Assembly (NCBI RefSeq): GCF_030127105.1
Contig: NZ_CP126161.1
Location: 3,348,001-3,412,000 of the forward strand
Length of the DNA: 64,000 nucleotides
Direction of reading: 5' to 3'
DNA from: Haloarcula pelagica
GTDB lineage: Archaea > Halobacteriota > Halobacteria > Halobacteriales > Haloarculaceae
Shown: positions 1 through 8,416 of the stretch, piece by piece
How the letters are laid out: each line of letters opens with the position of its first letter
How positions within the stretch are numbered: the first letter of the stretch is position 1
The notes under the pieces: generated by a model
What the model was told of the DNA's origin: nothing
The model's input: only the letters and a program-made list of their open reading frames with translations
Database searches by the model: none
Translations under genes and position numbers: made by a program

Positions 1-486
1 GTCACCCACGATCAGGAGGAGGCCCTGTCGATCAGCGACCGGGTGGCGATCATGAACGACGGGACCGTCGAACAGATCGGCGACCCGACGACGGTGTTCG
101 AGAACCCCGAGAGCCGGTTCGTCGCGAGTTTCCTCGGCCAGGCGAGTTTCCTCTCGGCGCAGGTCACGACCAGCGGCGTCGAGACGAGCCTGGGGACGTT
201 CCCGACCGAGCGACTGAACGGCTCCGTCGGGGCCTACACGGGGGCGACGGTAGACGTGCTCGTCCGGCCCGACGACCTCCGCGCGACGCCGACCAACGAG
301 GGCACCGCCGACGGCGCAGTCGTCCATCGCCAGTACAACGGTCCGTCGTTCGTCTACCGGGTCGAACTCCACAGCGGCGACGTGGTCCACTGTATGCACA
401 ACCACGTCGAGACGTTCGAGGCGGGGGAGCCGGTCGAGGTGGATCTCGTCGCCGACCACGAACTGGCGTGGTATCCGGTCGAATGA
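1..486 (+). CDS. ABC transporter ATP-binding protein, C-terminal part (partial)
   Basis: Only the last 161 codons are in the window; the frame is open from base 1. The first residues (VTHDQEEALSISDR) are the H-loop region that ends an ABC nucleotide-binding domain, so Walker A, the signature and Walker B lie upstream of the window. The rest forms a TOBE-type regulatory domain with the usual 'VLVRPDDLRA' strand. 'FLGQASFL' directly after the ATPase domain resembles FbpC-type (iron/thiamine) importers more than sugar importers; that subgroup call is a guess. Its stop overlaps the next start as ATGA, so the two genes are probably co-transcribed. Confidence 0.85.
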   Translation, partial: VTHDQEEALSISDRVAIMNDGTVEQIGDPTTVFENPESRFVASFLGQASFLSAQVTTSGVETSLGTFPTERLNGSVGAYTGATVDVLVRPDDLRATPTNEGTADGAVVHRQYNGPSFVYRVELHSGDVVHCMHNHVETFEAGEPVEVDLVADHELAWYPVE

Positions 487-2498
487 GACGACTGCGACGA
501 CCGGGGGTCCAGGCCGCCGTCGTCGCGTTGCTGGGCGGGCTGGTCGTCTTCGCGCTCGCACACGTCGTTTTCCCGTATCACACGAGCAACCACGACGAGG
601 GAGTCTACCTCCAGCAGGCCGCGATGTTGCTGGAGGGGCGACTGTTCCTCCGTCCGCCCGTCGAAGACGTGTTCCGCCCGTGGTTCTTCGTCGAGAGCCC
701 ACGGGGCCTGTACGCGAAGTACACGCCGGTCCCGGCCGCGATGTTCGCCGTCGGGAAACTGCTCGGGGGGTATCGCGTGGCGCTCGGGCTCGTGGCCACG
801 GGTACCCTCGCGGGGCTGTACCACACCACTCGTGAGGCGTTCGACGCGCGGACCGGCGTCGTCGCGAGCGTCCTGTTGCTCGCGTCGCCGCTGTTCCTGG
901 TCAACGCTGCGGTGTTTCTCTCCTACGTCCCGGCGACGTTCTGGAACCTCGCGTTCGCCGCGAGCTACCTCCGTGCCGACCGGACGGGGAGCCGCCCGCT
1001 CGCCGCGCTGGCGGGTGCCTGTGCCGGGATCGCCTTCTTCACCCGACCGTACACCGCGGTGCTGTTCGCGACGCCGTTTATCTGTCACGCCCTCTGGTCG
1101 TGCCGGCGGCTCCGCCGGGCGCCCCTCGAACGGGTCGGTCTCACCGCCGTCTTCGGCACCGCCGGCGTCCTGCTGGCGCTGGGGTACAACACCCTCACCA
1201 CGGGCGACCCGCTGGTCTTTCCGTACCAGGCGTTCGCCCCCAACGACGGGCTCGGCTTCGGGCGACGGTCGATCTTAGCGTACTCGCGGGAGTTCACCCC
1301 CGCACTCTCCGTGCGGGCCAACGGGGAACTCCTCCGGAAACTCGCCACGCAGTGGCTGGTCGCCGGGCCGCTCGGGACCGTCGCCGCGGCGGTGGGGGTG
1401 GCCGTCACGCGCCGCCGTGGGTTCGACAGTCGGCAGGCGGCGCTCGCGGGGGTGTTCCTGACCGTCCCGCTGGGGAACCTCTACTTCTGGGGGACGGTCA
1501 ACATGCTCGGCACCATCTCGGACCCGACCGACGGGCTCGTGCGCTTCCTGGGCCCGTTCTACCACGTCGACGTGCTCGTCCCCGCCGCCGCGTTCGGTGC
1601 CGTCGGGAGCCTGTGGGTCGCCCGTGGGCTCCGGACGGCGGTCGAGGACCGGGTTCGGCCCCGGCGGGTCCGGCCCGTCCTCCTCGTAGTCGCGCTCGTC
1701 TGTGCGACGGTCGGGGGTGGTGTCGCCGTGACGGCCGCCGCCGAGCCGGTTCGGGACAACTACGTCGTCACCGAGCAGTACGACCGGGCGTACGAACCCT
1801 TCGAGGAACGGGATCTCTCGGACGCTGTCGTCTTCCTCCCGACGCCGTACGGCGATTGGCTGCACCACCCGTTCCAGTACCTCCGCAACGACCCCGGCTT
1901 CGACGGTGACACGGTGTACGCGATGGGCGACAGGCAGTTCGCGGTGGTCGACAACTACCCCGACCGGCGGTACTACCGCTACGACTACCGGGACGAGTGG
2001 GCCCCCTACCGCGGCCAGTCCGTCGACCCGCGGATACAGCGGGTCCGCCTCGCCGAGGGCAAAGCGGTAACCACCGGTCTCGAGGCCGTGGCCCCGGCGC
2101 CGGCACGTCTCACGTCCGTCCGACTCACCAACGGGGACCGGGAAGCCACGGCCACGGTCAACGGGACGGACCCGCTCTTGCTACGGTTGGTGACCGACGC
2201 CGAGACGACGCGGCTCCGAGGAGTCGAATCGAACGAGACTCTCTCGGTACCGACGCCGGACGCCGGCACTGTCACGCTCGTCGCGTTCGTGGATTACGGC
2301 GCGGGCTCGGGGTACAACTATCGGGTAGAACTTCCCGTCGACCAGCGCGGGGAGGTGGTACGAACCCTCACGCCCCGGGTGGAGGTCTGCTGGACTGACG
2401 GAGAGTGCGAGGTGCCGGCCGCACACGTTCCGGGCAGCTACCAGTACGACATCGACCTGGACGTGACGGTGAACGCGACCGGAGAGAGCCGGGCCTGA
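483..2498 (+). CDS. multi-pass membrane protein, GT-C glycosyltransferase-like
   Basis: 671 aa. A hydrophobic helix (residues 9-30) is followed by an outside loop with 'NHDEGVYLQQA' (D38, E39), the acidic pair typical of the first loop of GT-C/ArnT/PMT-type lipid-linked sugar transferases. About ten hydrophobic segments run to residue ~415, then a soluble beta-rich C-terminal domain of ~250 residues probably faces outside. I chose ATG 483, which overlaps the upstream stop (ATGA), over an in-frame GTG at 468. The GT2 gene converges from the other side (51 bp gap), so the two could act in cell-surface glycosylation; acceptor and donor are unknown. Confidence 0.75.
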   Translation: MRRLRRPGVQAAVVALLGGLVVFALAHVVFPYHTSNHDEGVYLQQAAMLLEGRLFLRPPVEDVFRPWFFVESPRGLYAKYTPVPAAMFAVGKLLGGYRVALGLVATGTLAGLYHTTREAFDARTGVVASVLLLASPLFLVNAAVFLSYVPATFWNLAFAASYLRADRTGSRPLAALAGACAGIAFFTRPYTAVLFATPFICHALWSCRRLRRAPLERVGLTAVFGTAGVLLALGYNTLTTGDPLVFPYQAFAPNDGLGFGRRSILAYSREFTPALSVRANGELLRKLATQWLVAGPLGTVAAAVGVAVTRRRGFDSRQAALAGVFLTVPLGNLYFWGTVNMLGTISDPTDGLVRFLGPFYHVDVLVPAAAFGAVGSLWVARGLRTAVEDRVRPRRVRPVLLVVALVCATVGGGVAVTAAAEPVRDNYVVTEQYDRAYEPFEERDLSDAVVFLPTPYGDWLHHPFQYLRNDPGFDGDTVYAMGDRQFAVVDNYPDRRYYRYDYRDEWAPYRGQSVDPRIQRVRLAEGKAVTTGLEAVAPAPARLTSVRLTNGDREATATVNGTDPLLLRLVTDAETTRLRGVESNETLSVPTPDAGTVTLVAFVDYGAGSGYNYRVELPVDQRGEVVRTLTPRVEVCWTDGECEVPAAHVPGSYQYDIDLDVTVNATGESRA

Positions 2499-2549
2499 CG
2501 GCTCGGCCCCACGCCGACACCGTCGCGGGGAGGAACGGCTTTCGGGGTC

Positions 2550-3260
2550 CTACCGGAACCGCTCTTCGAGGGCGACCTTCACGATGGATTTCGCGATCTC
2601 GGCGCCGCCGGAGAAGGGGTCGAGCTTCGTCTCGCCCTTCCGCTCGTCGTACTCGATGGGCCGTTCTCGCACGTCGTAGTCACGCATCAGCGGCCGAATC
2701 AACAGCTCGGCCGAGAGCCCCGTGTTCTCCGTCCAGCGGATCTTCTGGACGACCTCGCGGCGGTAGGCTCGCATCCCCGTCGTCGTGTCGTGTGCCCGCT
2801 CGCCCATCAGGACACTCGCCAGCAGGGCGAACAGCTCGTTCCCGACCTTGTTCATCCCCGGCATCTCCTCGGCGCCGTAGTAGAGCCGATCGCCACTGAC
2901 CACGTCGGCTCCGTCGTTGATCTCGTCGAGGAAGTCCGGGAGCCGTTCCATCGGGTACGTGTCGTCACAGTCGGTCGTGACCACGACCGGCCGGTCGGGC
3001 GTCAGGATCGCCTCCCGGACGGCGACGCCGTACCCCTGTGGCTCCTGTTCGACGACCGTCGCGCCGTGGTCGCGTGCGATCTCCGGCGTCCGGTCGCTGG
3101 AGCCGTCGACGCAGACGACCTCGGCGGCGCCGTCGGTCACGTCCTCGATATCCGAAAGGACCGTTCCGATCGCCTCTGCCTCGTTGTACGTCCCCATCAC
3201 GACAGCCAGGTCGTCGAACGTGTACTCCCCCGACTCCGTTCGGTAGTGCTGTTGACTCAT
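2550..3260 (-). CDS. family 2 glycosyltransferase (dolichyl-phosphate sugar synthase type)
   Basis: 236 aa, a single GT-A domain. The nucleotide-sugar binding start 'VVMGTYNEAEAIG' (about residues 20-32) and the acidic metal/nucleotide motif 'TTDCDDTYPME' are clear, as is the later 'TTGMRAYRREV' segment of DPM1/AglD-like enzymes. It lacks the C-terminal membrane helices of larger homologues, so it probably acts on a dolichol-phosphate acceptor from the cytoplasmic face. The ATG at 3260 is preceded by GAGGT almost without a spacer. The sugar transferred cannot be told from the sequence. Confidence 0.85.
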   Translation of the reverse strand: MSQQHYRTESGEYTFDDLAVVMGTYNEAEAIGTVLSDIEDVTDGAAEVVCVDGSSDRTPEIARDHGATVVEQEPQGYGVAVREAILTPDRPVVVTTDCDDTYPMERLPDFLDEINDGADVVSGDRLYYGAEEMPGMNKVGNELFALLASVLMGERAHDTTTGMRAYRREVVQKIRWTENTGLSAELLIRPLMRDYDVRERPIEYDERKGETKLDPFSGGAEIAKSIVKVALEERFR

Positions 3261-3311
3261 TACCTCGGCGTGGGTGCTATGTCGACTTGAGTGTTTAGGT
3301 TCGCCGAAAAT

Positions 3312-4085
3312 CTAGTCAACGAAACGACTGGAACTCGGGGGAGTCGCGTCGGCCCACACCCGCTCGAAGAGGCCCTGTCCCCATCGGATCGCGGTGTCGG
3401 CTTCGGAGACGAGCGTCGCCCGCGCCCACTGCCCGTCCCGCTCGGGCAACGTCAGGATGGTCCAGTCGGTCGAGACGCCCAGTGCGAACGGCGCGTCGGC
3501 GATCCGGACGGTGGTCGCCTCCCACGAGGACCGCGGGTGTTGTTCGGGGCTCGGCCCCTCGGCCAGATCGCTACTCACGACGAGCCGTGCGTCCTCGTGG
3601 TCGGGCATGGCTTCGCCGTAGGCCTCGTGGTAGACCGGCGAGACGATGTCACAGGCCTCGACGGCGTCGATCCGGCTGGCAACCTGTCTGACCTGCCTGT
3701 TGAGGTCCGACTCGCGGGCCCGCAGGATCTCGTAGTCACCGAGTTCCGGGAGCCGACAGCGGTACGCGTGCGGGAGGACTCTCGTGTCGTGAGTGTTCCA
3801 GTAGGTGTCATCGTCGGCCAGCAACCGCTCCGTATCGCGCACCCGGCCGACCGCGTCCGCGACGAGCTGCCCGCCACCGGTCAGGCTCCATCCCTCCTGA
3901 CGGGCTTCGACGAGGCCCCGGGTCTCCAGGTTCGACAGGGCGTCGTACACCGCGGACTCACTGGCCTCCAGCGAATCGAGTAACTCGTCTGTCGTCTTCG
4001 GCGTCCCGTCGAGCGCGCGGACGAGGTCCTCGCGGACCGACGACGTACAGACGTACCGTACCGGCCGCCGCTCGGACGCAGTCAC
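3312..4085 (-). CDS. winged-helix regulator with FilR1-type (DUF1724) domain
   Basis: 257 aa. The N-terminus (residues ~12-75) is a winged helix-turn-helix: 'TTDELLDSLEASESAVYDAL' then 'NLETRGLVEA'. The rest matches in layout the haloarchaeal and methanogen regulators with a FilR1-type sensor domain. It starts with GTG at 4085; a TATA-like 'TGATATG' lies about 30 bp upstream, consistent with a leaderless transcript. Targets are unknown; it sits downstream of the TrmB-like gene across a 287-bp gap and may serve neighbouring sugar genes or act elsewhere. Confidence 0.75.
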   Translation of the reverse strand: MTASERRPVRYVCTSSVREDLVRALDGTPKTTDELLDSLEASESAVYDALSNLETRGLVEARQEGWSLTGGGQLVADAVGRVRDTERLLADDDTYWNTHDTRVLPHAYRCRLPELGDYEILRARESDLNRQVRQVASRIDAVEACDIVSPVYHEAYGEAMPDHEDARLVVSSDLAEGPSPEQHPRSSWEATTVRIADAPFALGVSTDWTILTLPERDGQWARATLVSEADTAIRWGQGLFERVWADATPPSSSRFVD

Positions 4086-4182
4086 AGTGTCTCTTAGGTC
4101 ACTTTCTGGCTACATATCACTTTCCACTCAGTTCGGAATCGTTCACGACCGGCCGATCGTTCCTCGCTGAGATAGTGTGGGA

Positions 4183-4198
4183 TTTTTTACCCATCGGG
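4183..4198. repeat. copy 1 of intergenic 16-mer TTTTTTACCC(A/G)TCGGG
   Basis: TTTTTTACCCATCGGG here and TTTTTTACCCGTCGGG at 8322-8337 differ at one base. Both lie in non-coding DNA of the sugar island, about 100 and 150 bp upstream of minus-strand starts. On neither strand does a hairpin precede the T-run, so this does not look like a simple terminator. Role unknown. Confidence 0.5.
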
Positions 4199-4320
4199 AC
4201 ACAGTGACAGTTGCTGTCCGGACCCACCCCTGGTCCCTGCTGTTAGCGCAGTTGCGGCGTGGGCTCCGACAGCGTGACATCCCACACGCCGCCGCTGACT
4301 GGGGCTCTCCCAGGCCCCCG

Positions 4321-4344
4321 TCGTGGGCTCCCCACCCCCCACGA
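4321..4344 (-). terminator. candidate hairpin after TrmB-like gene
   Basis: TCGTGGG ... CCCACGA, a perfect 7-bp inverted repeat with a 10-nt loop, starts about 29 nt beyond the stop of the TrmB-like gene (minus strand). There is no T-run after it, so termination is only one possible reading. Confidence 0.35.
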
Positions 4345-4372
4345 TATCTTTCGACGACCGATAGCCACTCCG

Positions 4373-5425
4373 CTACTTTGCGGGTGGTTCGTCGCGCCCG
4401 ATCCGGATCTCGTAGGCTTCGATGTCCTCGTAGGCCGCCACCTGTCCGCCCACGTCGACCGGCCCGTCGGCCGTCTCGACCACGAGCGTCGCGATCTCCC
4501 TGTTCGGGCCGAACGACGCTTCGGCCACGCGCCCACTGATGACCCAGTTGTCGCCCGTCTCGACATCCCGCCCCTCGATCGTGGCGTAGAACTCCCCCTT
4601 CATCGATGTCAGGTCCGAGATCGCCCGCCGGATCGTGCCGTACCGCCGCGGGAACGGGATGTCGCTGTCGTCGGTCGCGATGAGTTCGCCGGTCGTCCAC
4701 AACACCGTGTTGAGGAACCCGGAGACGAGAAAACCCAGCTCCGAGCGGTTGAAGACCACTCCGTAGCGGTCCGTGTTCCCGCTGATACTCTCCCGAGTCG
4801 CGTACATCGAGTAGTTCCCGTCGGCGACTGCGACGACCGGCGTCGTGACCCCACGCCGACCCATGGCCGTCGTCGCGACCGACGCGTAGTCGAACTCCTG
4901 GGGGTCCGGTGCCTGGTCTGCCGGCGAGATGAGGACCTCCGTCGCGACGCCCGCCTCGCGTTTGGCTGCCAGCTGGTCCTCGAAGCGACCGAGCAGCGAC
5001 GGCGTCAGCGACAGGAGGAGCTCGTACTCGGCCGCCTCGATGATGTCCTCTAGATATCGCAGGATCGTCGGCCGGGACTTCACGAGCGAGACGGCTTCCG
5101 GCTCCCGTGCCGGTGCGGTGTACCGATCGGCCAGATCGGCGACGAGCGTGTCGAGGGACTCCTGAATATCACCGAAGGCCTCCCGGGGATCGATCGCCCG
5201 GACTTTCATCGGCCGGGACTCCTCGAGCTCGACGAGGCCGACATCGCTCAGACTCCGCGCGGTGTCGTACACCCGTGGCTGCGGAATATCGGTGTGTTCG
5301 GCGATCTCCGAAGCCGTCAGCTCGCCGTGTTCGAGCACGCAGACGTAGGCAGCCATCTCGTACTCGCCCAGATCGAACCGTGTGATAACACGTTCGAGCG
5401 CGGCTTCGAGACTATCGTCGGGCAT
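4373..5425 (-). CDS. TrmB-like sugar-responsive transcriptional regulator (copy 1)
   Basis: 350 aa, close to the usual TrmB length. The N-terminal winged helix (residues ~20-75, 'GELTASEIAEHTDIPQPRVY') is followed by a short helical linker and a C-terminal effector domain like the sugar-binding domain of Thermococcus TrmB ('RPTILRYLEDIIEAAEYELL', then a beta-rich tail from ~260). It lies 42 bp downstream of an ABC ATPase gene on the same strand, so it is probably the last gene of that unit and senses its substrate. It is a distant paralogue of the regulator at 15890-16966. Confidence 0.85.
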   Translation of the reverse strand: MPDDSLEAALERVITRFDLGEYEMAAYVCVLEHGELTASEIAEHTDIPQPRVYDTARSLSDVGLVELEESRPMKVRAIDPREAFGDIQESLDTLVADLADRYTAPAREPEAVSLVKSRPTILRYLEDIIEAAEYELLLSLTPSLLGRFEDQLAAKREAGVATEVLISPADQAPDPQEFDYASVATTAMGRRGVTTPVVAVADGNYSMYATRESISGNTDRYGVVFNRSELGFLVSGFLNTVLWTTGELIATDDSDIPFPRRYGTIRRAISDLTSMKGEFYATIEGRDVETGDNWVISGRVAEASFGPNREIATLVVETADGPVDVGGQVAAYEDIEAYEIRIGRDEPPAK

Positions 5426-5467
5426 ATTCGGGCGTTCGCCGGAGGGCTACAAAGAAGTTCTCCCCTG

Positions 5468-6610
5468 CTACTGAATCCGGGGAGACTCTGCCTCGTCGAG
5501 GGTGCGGTTCCGGAGTGCCTCCCCGCTGGACCGGTCGAAGACGTGGATCGCGTTTTCCGGGAACCCGACAGCGACTCGCTGGCCGGCGTCGACGCTTTTC
5601 ATCCCGTCGATGACCGCTTTGAACGTCCCGTCTTCCGGCTCGTTCCCGTCGAAGACGAGGTGGACGACGTTCTCGTCGCCTTTCGGCTCGACAACGTCGA
5701 CCTCCGCGTGATAGTCGGTGTCCGCTTCGACAGCGGATTTGACGACGACATCCTCGGGCCGGATACCCAGTTGCAGGTCCGTAGCGTCCCCCAGTTCCGC
5801 CGCCGTCGAATCCGAGAGCGGATACTCGAAGTCGTCGGCGACCAGGACCGAGCCGCGGCGCTCGACATCGAAGAAGTTCATCGAGGGTTCGCCGATGAAC
5901 CCCGCGACGAACAGGTTGTTCGGCTGGTGGTAACACTCCAGTGGAGTCCCACACTGCTGGAGGACACCCTCGTCGAGTATCGCGATCCGATCCGACATCG
6001 TCATCGCCTCGACCTGGTCGTGGGTGACGTACACCGTGGTCGTGTCGAGGTTGTCCTGGATGTGCTGGAGTTCGGTGCGCATCTCCGCACGGAGCTTCGC
6101 GTCTAAGTTCGCCAGGGGCTCGTCCATCAGGAACACTTCGGGTTCACGGACGATCGCCCGGCCCAGGGCGACACGCTGTTGTTGCCCGCCGGACAGCTCC
6201 GAGGGCGCCCGGTTGATGAGATCGTCGATCCCCAGCAGTTCGGCGGTCTCCTTGACGCGCCGACTGATCTCGTCGTCGGCCATGTCGGTCGACTCCTCCA
6301 GTCCGAACGCCATGTTTTGCTTGACGCTCATGTGTGGATACAGCGCGTAGGACTGGAACACCATCGCGATGTCCCGGTCCGTCGCCGGGATGTCGTTCAG
6401 TACCAGATCGCCCAGGCGGATCTCCCCGTCCGTGATGTCTTCCAGCCCGGCGATCATCCGGAGCGTCGTCGATTTCCCACAGCCCGAGGGGCCGACCAGT
6501 ACCAGAAACTCGCCGTCGCCGATGTCGATCGAGACATCGTCGACAGCGATGATCTGCTCGCCGTCGTCGTCGAATATCTTCGTTACCTTGTCGAGTGTCA
6601 AACGTGCCAT
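5468..6610 (-). CDS. sugar ABC transporter ATP-binding protein, MalK/UgpC type (copy 1)
   Basis: 380 aa, complete. Walker A GPSGCGKST (40-48), Q-loop in 'MVFQSYALYPHM', signature LSGGQQQRV (139-147), Walker B FLMDEP (160-165), the H-loop 'VYVTHDQVEAM', then MalK-type regulatory domains (TOBE/OB folds) to the end. It hydrolyses ATP on the cytoplasmic side of an importer. It sits between a binding-protein gene and a TrmB-like gene, but no permease genes lie with it; it may serve the permeases at 12053-14030 or ones outside the window. A clear Shine-Dalgarno sits five bases before the ATG. Confidence 0.92.
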   Translation of the reverse strand: MARLTLDKVTKIFDDDGEQIIAVDDVSIDIGDGEFLVLVGPSGCGKSTTLRMIAGLEDITDGEIRLGDLVLNDIPATDRDIAMVFQSYALYPHMSVKQNMAFGLEESTDMADDEISRRVKETAELLGIDDLINRAPSELSGGQQQRVALGRAIVREPEVFLMDEPLANLDAKLRAEMRTELQHIQDNLDTTTVYVTHDQVEAMTMSDRIAILDEGVLQQCGTPLECYHQPNNLFVAGFIGEPSMNFFDVERRGSVLVADDFEYPLSDSTAAELGDATDLQLGIRPEDVVVKSAVEADTDYHAEVDVVEPKGDENVVHLVFDGNEPEDGTFKAVIDGMKSVDAGQRVAVGFPENAIHVFDRSSGEALRNRTLDEAESPRIQ

Positions 6611-6615
6611 CGGTT

Positions 6616-6621
6616 ACCTCC
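6616..6621 (-). promoter_or_regulatory. Shine-Dalgarno GGAGGT for ABC ATPase copy 1
   Basis: Minus strand reads GGGGAGGTAACCG-ATG, giving GGAGGT five bases before the start at 6610. Many genes in this window look leaderless, so a strong ribosome site suggests a leadered or internal-cistron message. Confidence 0.65.
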
Positions 6622-6736
6622 CCATTTATCGTACCGCGTATTTGATAGTTCTGCTGTGTCTCGGGCTCTCCCGAGCGTAGTCGTCTACAAGGCTCCCTGG
6701 ACACCGTATAATGCTACCGCTCTCCGATCGAGCGAT

Positions 6737-6742
6737 AAAAAA
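6737..6742 (-). terminator. T6 tract after binding-protein gene (copy 1)
   Basis: Reading the minus strand, TTTTTT follows the stop of the 6762-8174 gene by about 20 nt. Haloarchaeal termination often uses plain T-tracts. It suggests the binding-protein message ends here, at least in part, before the ATPase gene. Confidence 0.5.
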
Positions 6743-6761
6743 TCCGGTGAACGTAGAGCCG

Positions 6762-8174
6762 TTACTGGCTCCAGGCGTTGACCATCTGGTTGATGACCTC
6801 TTCGTTCGAGGCCCCGCTGATGAACGAGGAGATGGCCGAACTGGCGCCCGAGGCGACTTCGGGCGGTGCGGCCAGGCCGTGTGCCAGCGAGCGCGGCTGG
6901 GCGTCGCTGTTCTGGAAGTCCTCGATCTGGTCCGCCGAGAAGTCGTTGAACGGCTCGGTCGAGGCGTCACCACGCGGCGGGATGGCACCCTTGCCGGGGC
7001 AGAAGATCTCTTGTGCCTCGGTCGTCCCGACGAAGCGGCACCACAGCGTCGTCGCCTGGGGCGACGGGTTGTCGATCGGGTACGGGAACGAGTCCATGTT
7101 CAGCGAGTAGTTGCCCGACGTACCGGGGTACGGGATGTAGTCCCAGTCCTCGCCGTAGTTGAACCCGTCAGTGCCGACGTAGGTCCCTGCTGCCCAGTCA
7201 CCCTGGTGGATGAAGCCGGCGTTGCCGTTGATGATCTCGGAGTTACCCTCGGTCCAGGAGATGGATCCGGCATCGCTCGGGTAGAACTCACTGTAGTCGC
7301 GGACGATGTCGAGCGCCTGTGCGAGCGAGTCGCGGTTGGCCTCGATCTGGCCCTCTTCGAAGGTCTGGGCGTAGGTGTCGGCGTCGGTGACACCGAGGTA
7401 CACCGTCGCGAACAGCTGAATGGTCGACCACGGCGCGTTGGTCTGGTGAGCCATTCCCGTGTAGCCGGCCTCCGAGACGGCCTGGAGCGCGTCGGTGACA
7501 TCCGACGGCGAACTCAGGCTGGAGGGGTCGACGCCCGCGTCCTCGATGACGCTGACGTTGTAGAACAGGTTGTTGATCCGGTGGATGTTGAGCGGCACCG
7601 TCACGTAGTTCCCGGCCGGCTGTGCCGCGGCCTGGGGACCCGAGAGGTACCCGTCTTTCATGTTGTTCTGGTTCCAGACGGACTCCTCGATGTCCTTGAG
7701 CAGGTTGGCGTCGGTAAACGGCGTCAGCGCCGCACCGGGCCAGTTCTGCCAGGTACTCGGGTGGTTCCCGTTCTGGATCCGTGTCCGGATGTTCGACTGG
7801 AGGTTCTGCCCGGCACCGCCGGCGATGAGGTTGTCGTCGAAGTCGACGTACGGGTACTCCTCAGTGAAGGCGTCCATTACCGACTGGATGGCCTCCAGAC
7901 CGTCACCCTCGCCCCACCAGTGGGCGACTTCCAGCGCGTTCGTCTGTGTTTGCTCGTCCTCGCCGGAGCCACCGTCCCCGGAGCCACCGTCGCTCCCGGA
8001 ACCGCCGTCGCTTCCGGAGCCACCGTCCCCAGAGCCACCGTCGCTCCCGGAACCGCCGTCGCCACCGGAGCCACCGTCGCCGCCACAGCCAGCCAGTGAT
8101 GCGGCGCCAGCAGCACCCGCGATGCGAAGAGCGTTCCGTCTCGAAATCCGCTTGTCAGAGTTGTCGTCAGTCAT
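6762..8174 (-). CDS. sugar ABC transporter substrate-binding lipoprotein (glucose-type, copy 1)
   Basis: 470 aa. The start 'SRRNALRIAGAAGAASLAGC' is a Tat signal with a lipobox, so the mature protein is exported folded and anchored by its Cys. A glycine-serine-aspartate tether of ~40 residues follows, then a family-1 solute-binding fold ('ALEVAHWWGEGDGLEAIQSV', 'GGAGQNLQSNIRTRIQNGNH') that resembles bacterial glucose-binding proteins (GtsA-like). The glucose dehydrogenase gene lies upstream on the same strand. TATA-like TATTAAG is at about 8216-8222. Glucose as the ligand is inferred from family resemblance and context only. Confidence 0.88.
   Translation of the reverse strand: MTDDNSDKRISRRNALRIAGAAGAASLAGCGGDGGSGGDGGSGSDGGSGDGGSGSDGGSGSDGGSGDGGSGEDEQTQTNALEVAHWWGEGDGLEAIQSVMDAFTEEYPYVDFDDNLIAGGAGQNLQSNIRTRIQNGNHPSTWQNWPGAALTPFTDANLLKDIEESVWNQNNMKDGYLSGPQAAAQPAGNYVTVPLNIHRINNLFYNVSVIEDAGVDPSSLSSPSDVTDALQAVSEAGYTGMAHQTNAPWSTIQLFATVYLGVTDADTYAQTFEEGQIEANRDSLAQALDIVRDYSEFYPSDAGSISWTEGNSEIINGNAGFIHQGDWAAGTYVGTDGFNYGEDWDYIPYPGTSGNYSLNMDSFPYPIDNPSPQATTLWCRFVGTTEAQEIFCPGKGAIPPRGDASTEPFNDFSADQIEDFQNSDAQPRSLAHGLAAPPEVASGASSAISSFISGASNEEVINQMVNAWSQ
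7962..8084 (-). repeat. tandem repeats coding a Gly/Ser/Asp tether
   Basis: Imperfect tandem units of 12-18 bp code for repeated DGGSG blocks directly after the lipobox Cys of the copy-1 binding protein. It is a flexible membrane tether typical of haloarchaeal lipoproteins and a likely site of length change by slippage. Confidence 0.75.
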
Positions 8175-8185
8175 GGTTGCACCAA

Positions 8186-8210
8186 TACCTCACGATTTCA
8201 TATTGAGGTA
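8186..8210. promoter_or_regulatory. inverted repeat TACCTC-N13-GAGGTA in the leader of binding protein copy 1
   Basis: Perfect 6-bp arms lie between the TATA-like element (about 8216-8222) and the start at 8174. It could be an operator overlapping the transcription start or a small leader hairpin. The only support is symmetry and position. Confidence 0.4.
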
Positions 8211-8321
8211 CCGCACTTAATACTTCTGTATGACAACAGCACCTCTTTTACCTACGGAAATCACTGCCAAAAACCGACGCCGTCTGTCGGTTACAACTCT
8301 TATTCGTTGTTGAAATAATCG

Positions 8322-8337
8322 TTTTTTACCCGTCGGG
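8322..8337. repeat. copy 2 of intergenic 16-mer TTTTTTACCC(A/G)TCGGG
   Basis: TTTTTTACCCGTCGGG, one base different from the copy at 4183-4198. It lies in the 242-bp gap between glucose dehydrogenase and the copy-1 binding protein, about 150 bp upstream of the latter's start. Confidence 0.5.
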
Positions 8338-8368
8338 GAATCGGGGCTGAATTGCTAATATCGAGTTC

Positions 8369-8373
8369 AAAAA
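8369..8373 (-). terminator. T5 tract after glucose dehydrogenase
   Basis: Minus strand reads GGGTTTTTGAAC about 44 nt past the gdh stop. A short T-tract in otherwise GC-rich DNA; a plausible but weak haloarchaeal terminator. Confidence 0.4.
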
Positions 8374-8416
8374 CCCGAAATGAATCCGCTCGAACTGTCG
8401 GTACGCTGGCGCGCGC

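Larger units (their letters stand above)
4086..4372. other. 287-bp intergenic region between two regulator genes
   Basis: No convincing gene. It holds the promoter of the minus-strand winged-helix gene near 4112-4120, the T6 element TTTTTTACCCATCGGG at 4183-4198 that recurs upstream of the binding-protein gene at 8322, and a 7-bp perfect inverted repeat at 4321-4344 that may end the TrmB-like transcript. Confidence 0.6.

Noticed and set aside
7962-8084. Tandem repeats that could look like a CRISPR array
   Set aside because: The units are short, in frame, and code for a Gly/Ser/Asp tether; there are no unique spacers of constant length.
8293-8310. ACAAC-N8-GTTGT inverted repeat upstream of the copy-1 binding protein
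   Set aside because: The 8-bp spacer differs from the 4-bp spacer of the other sites, and it is about 120 bp from the start, so I did not count it as part of the regulon.
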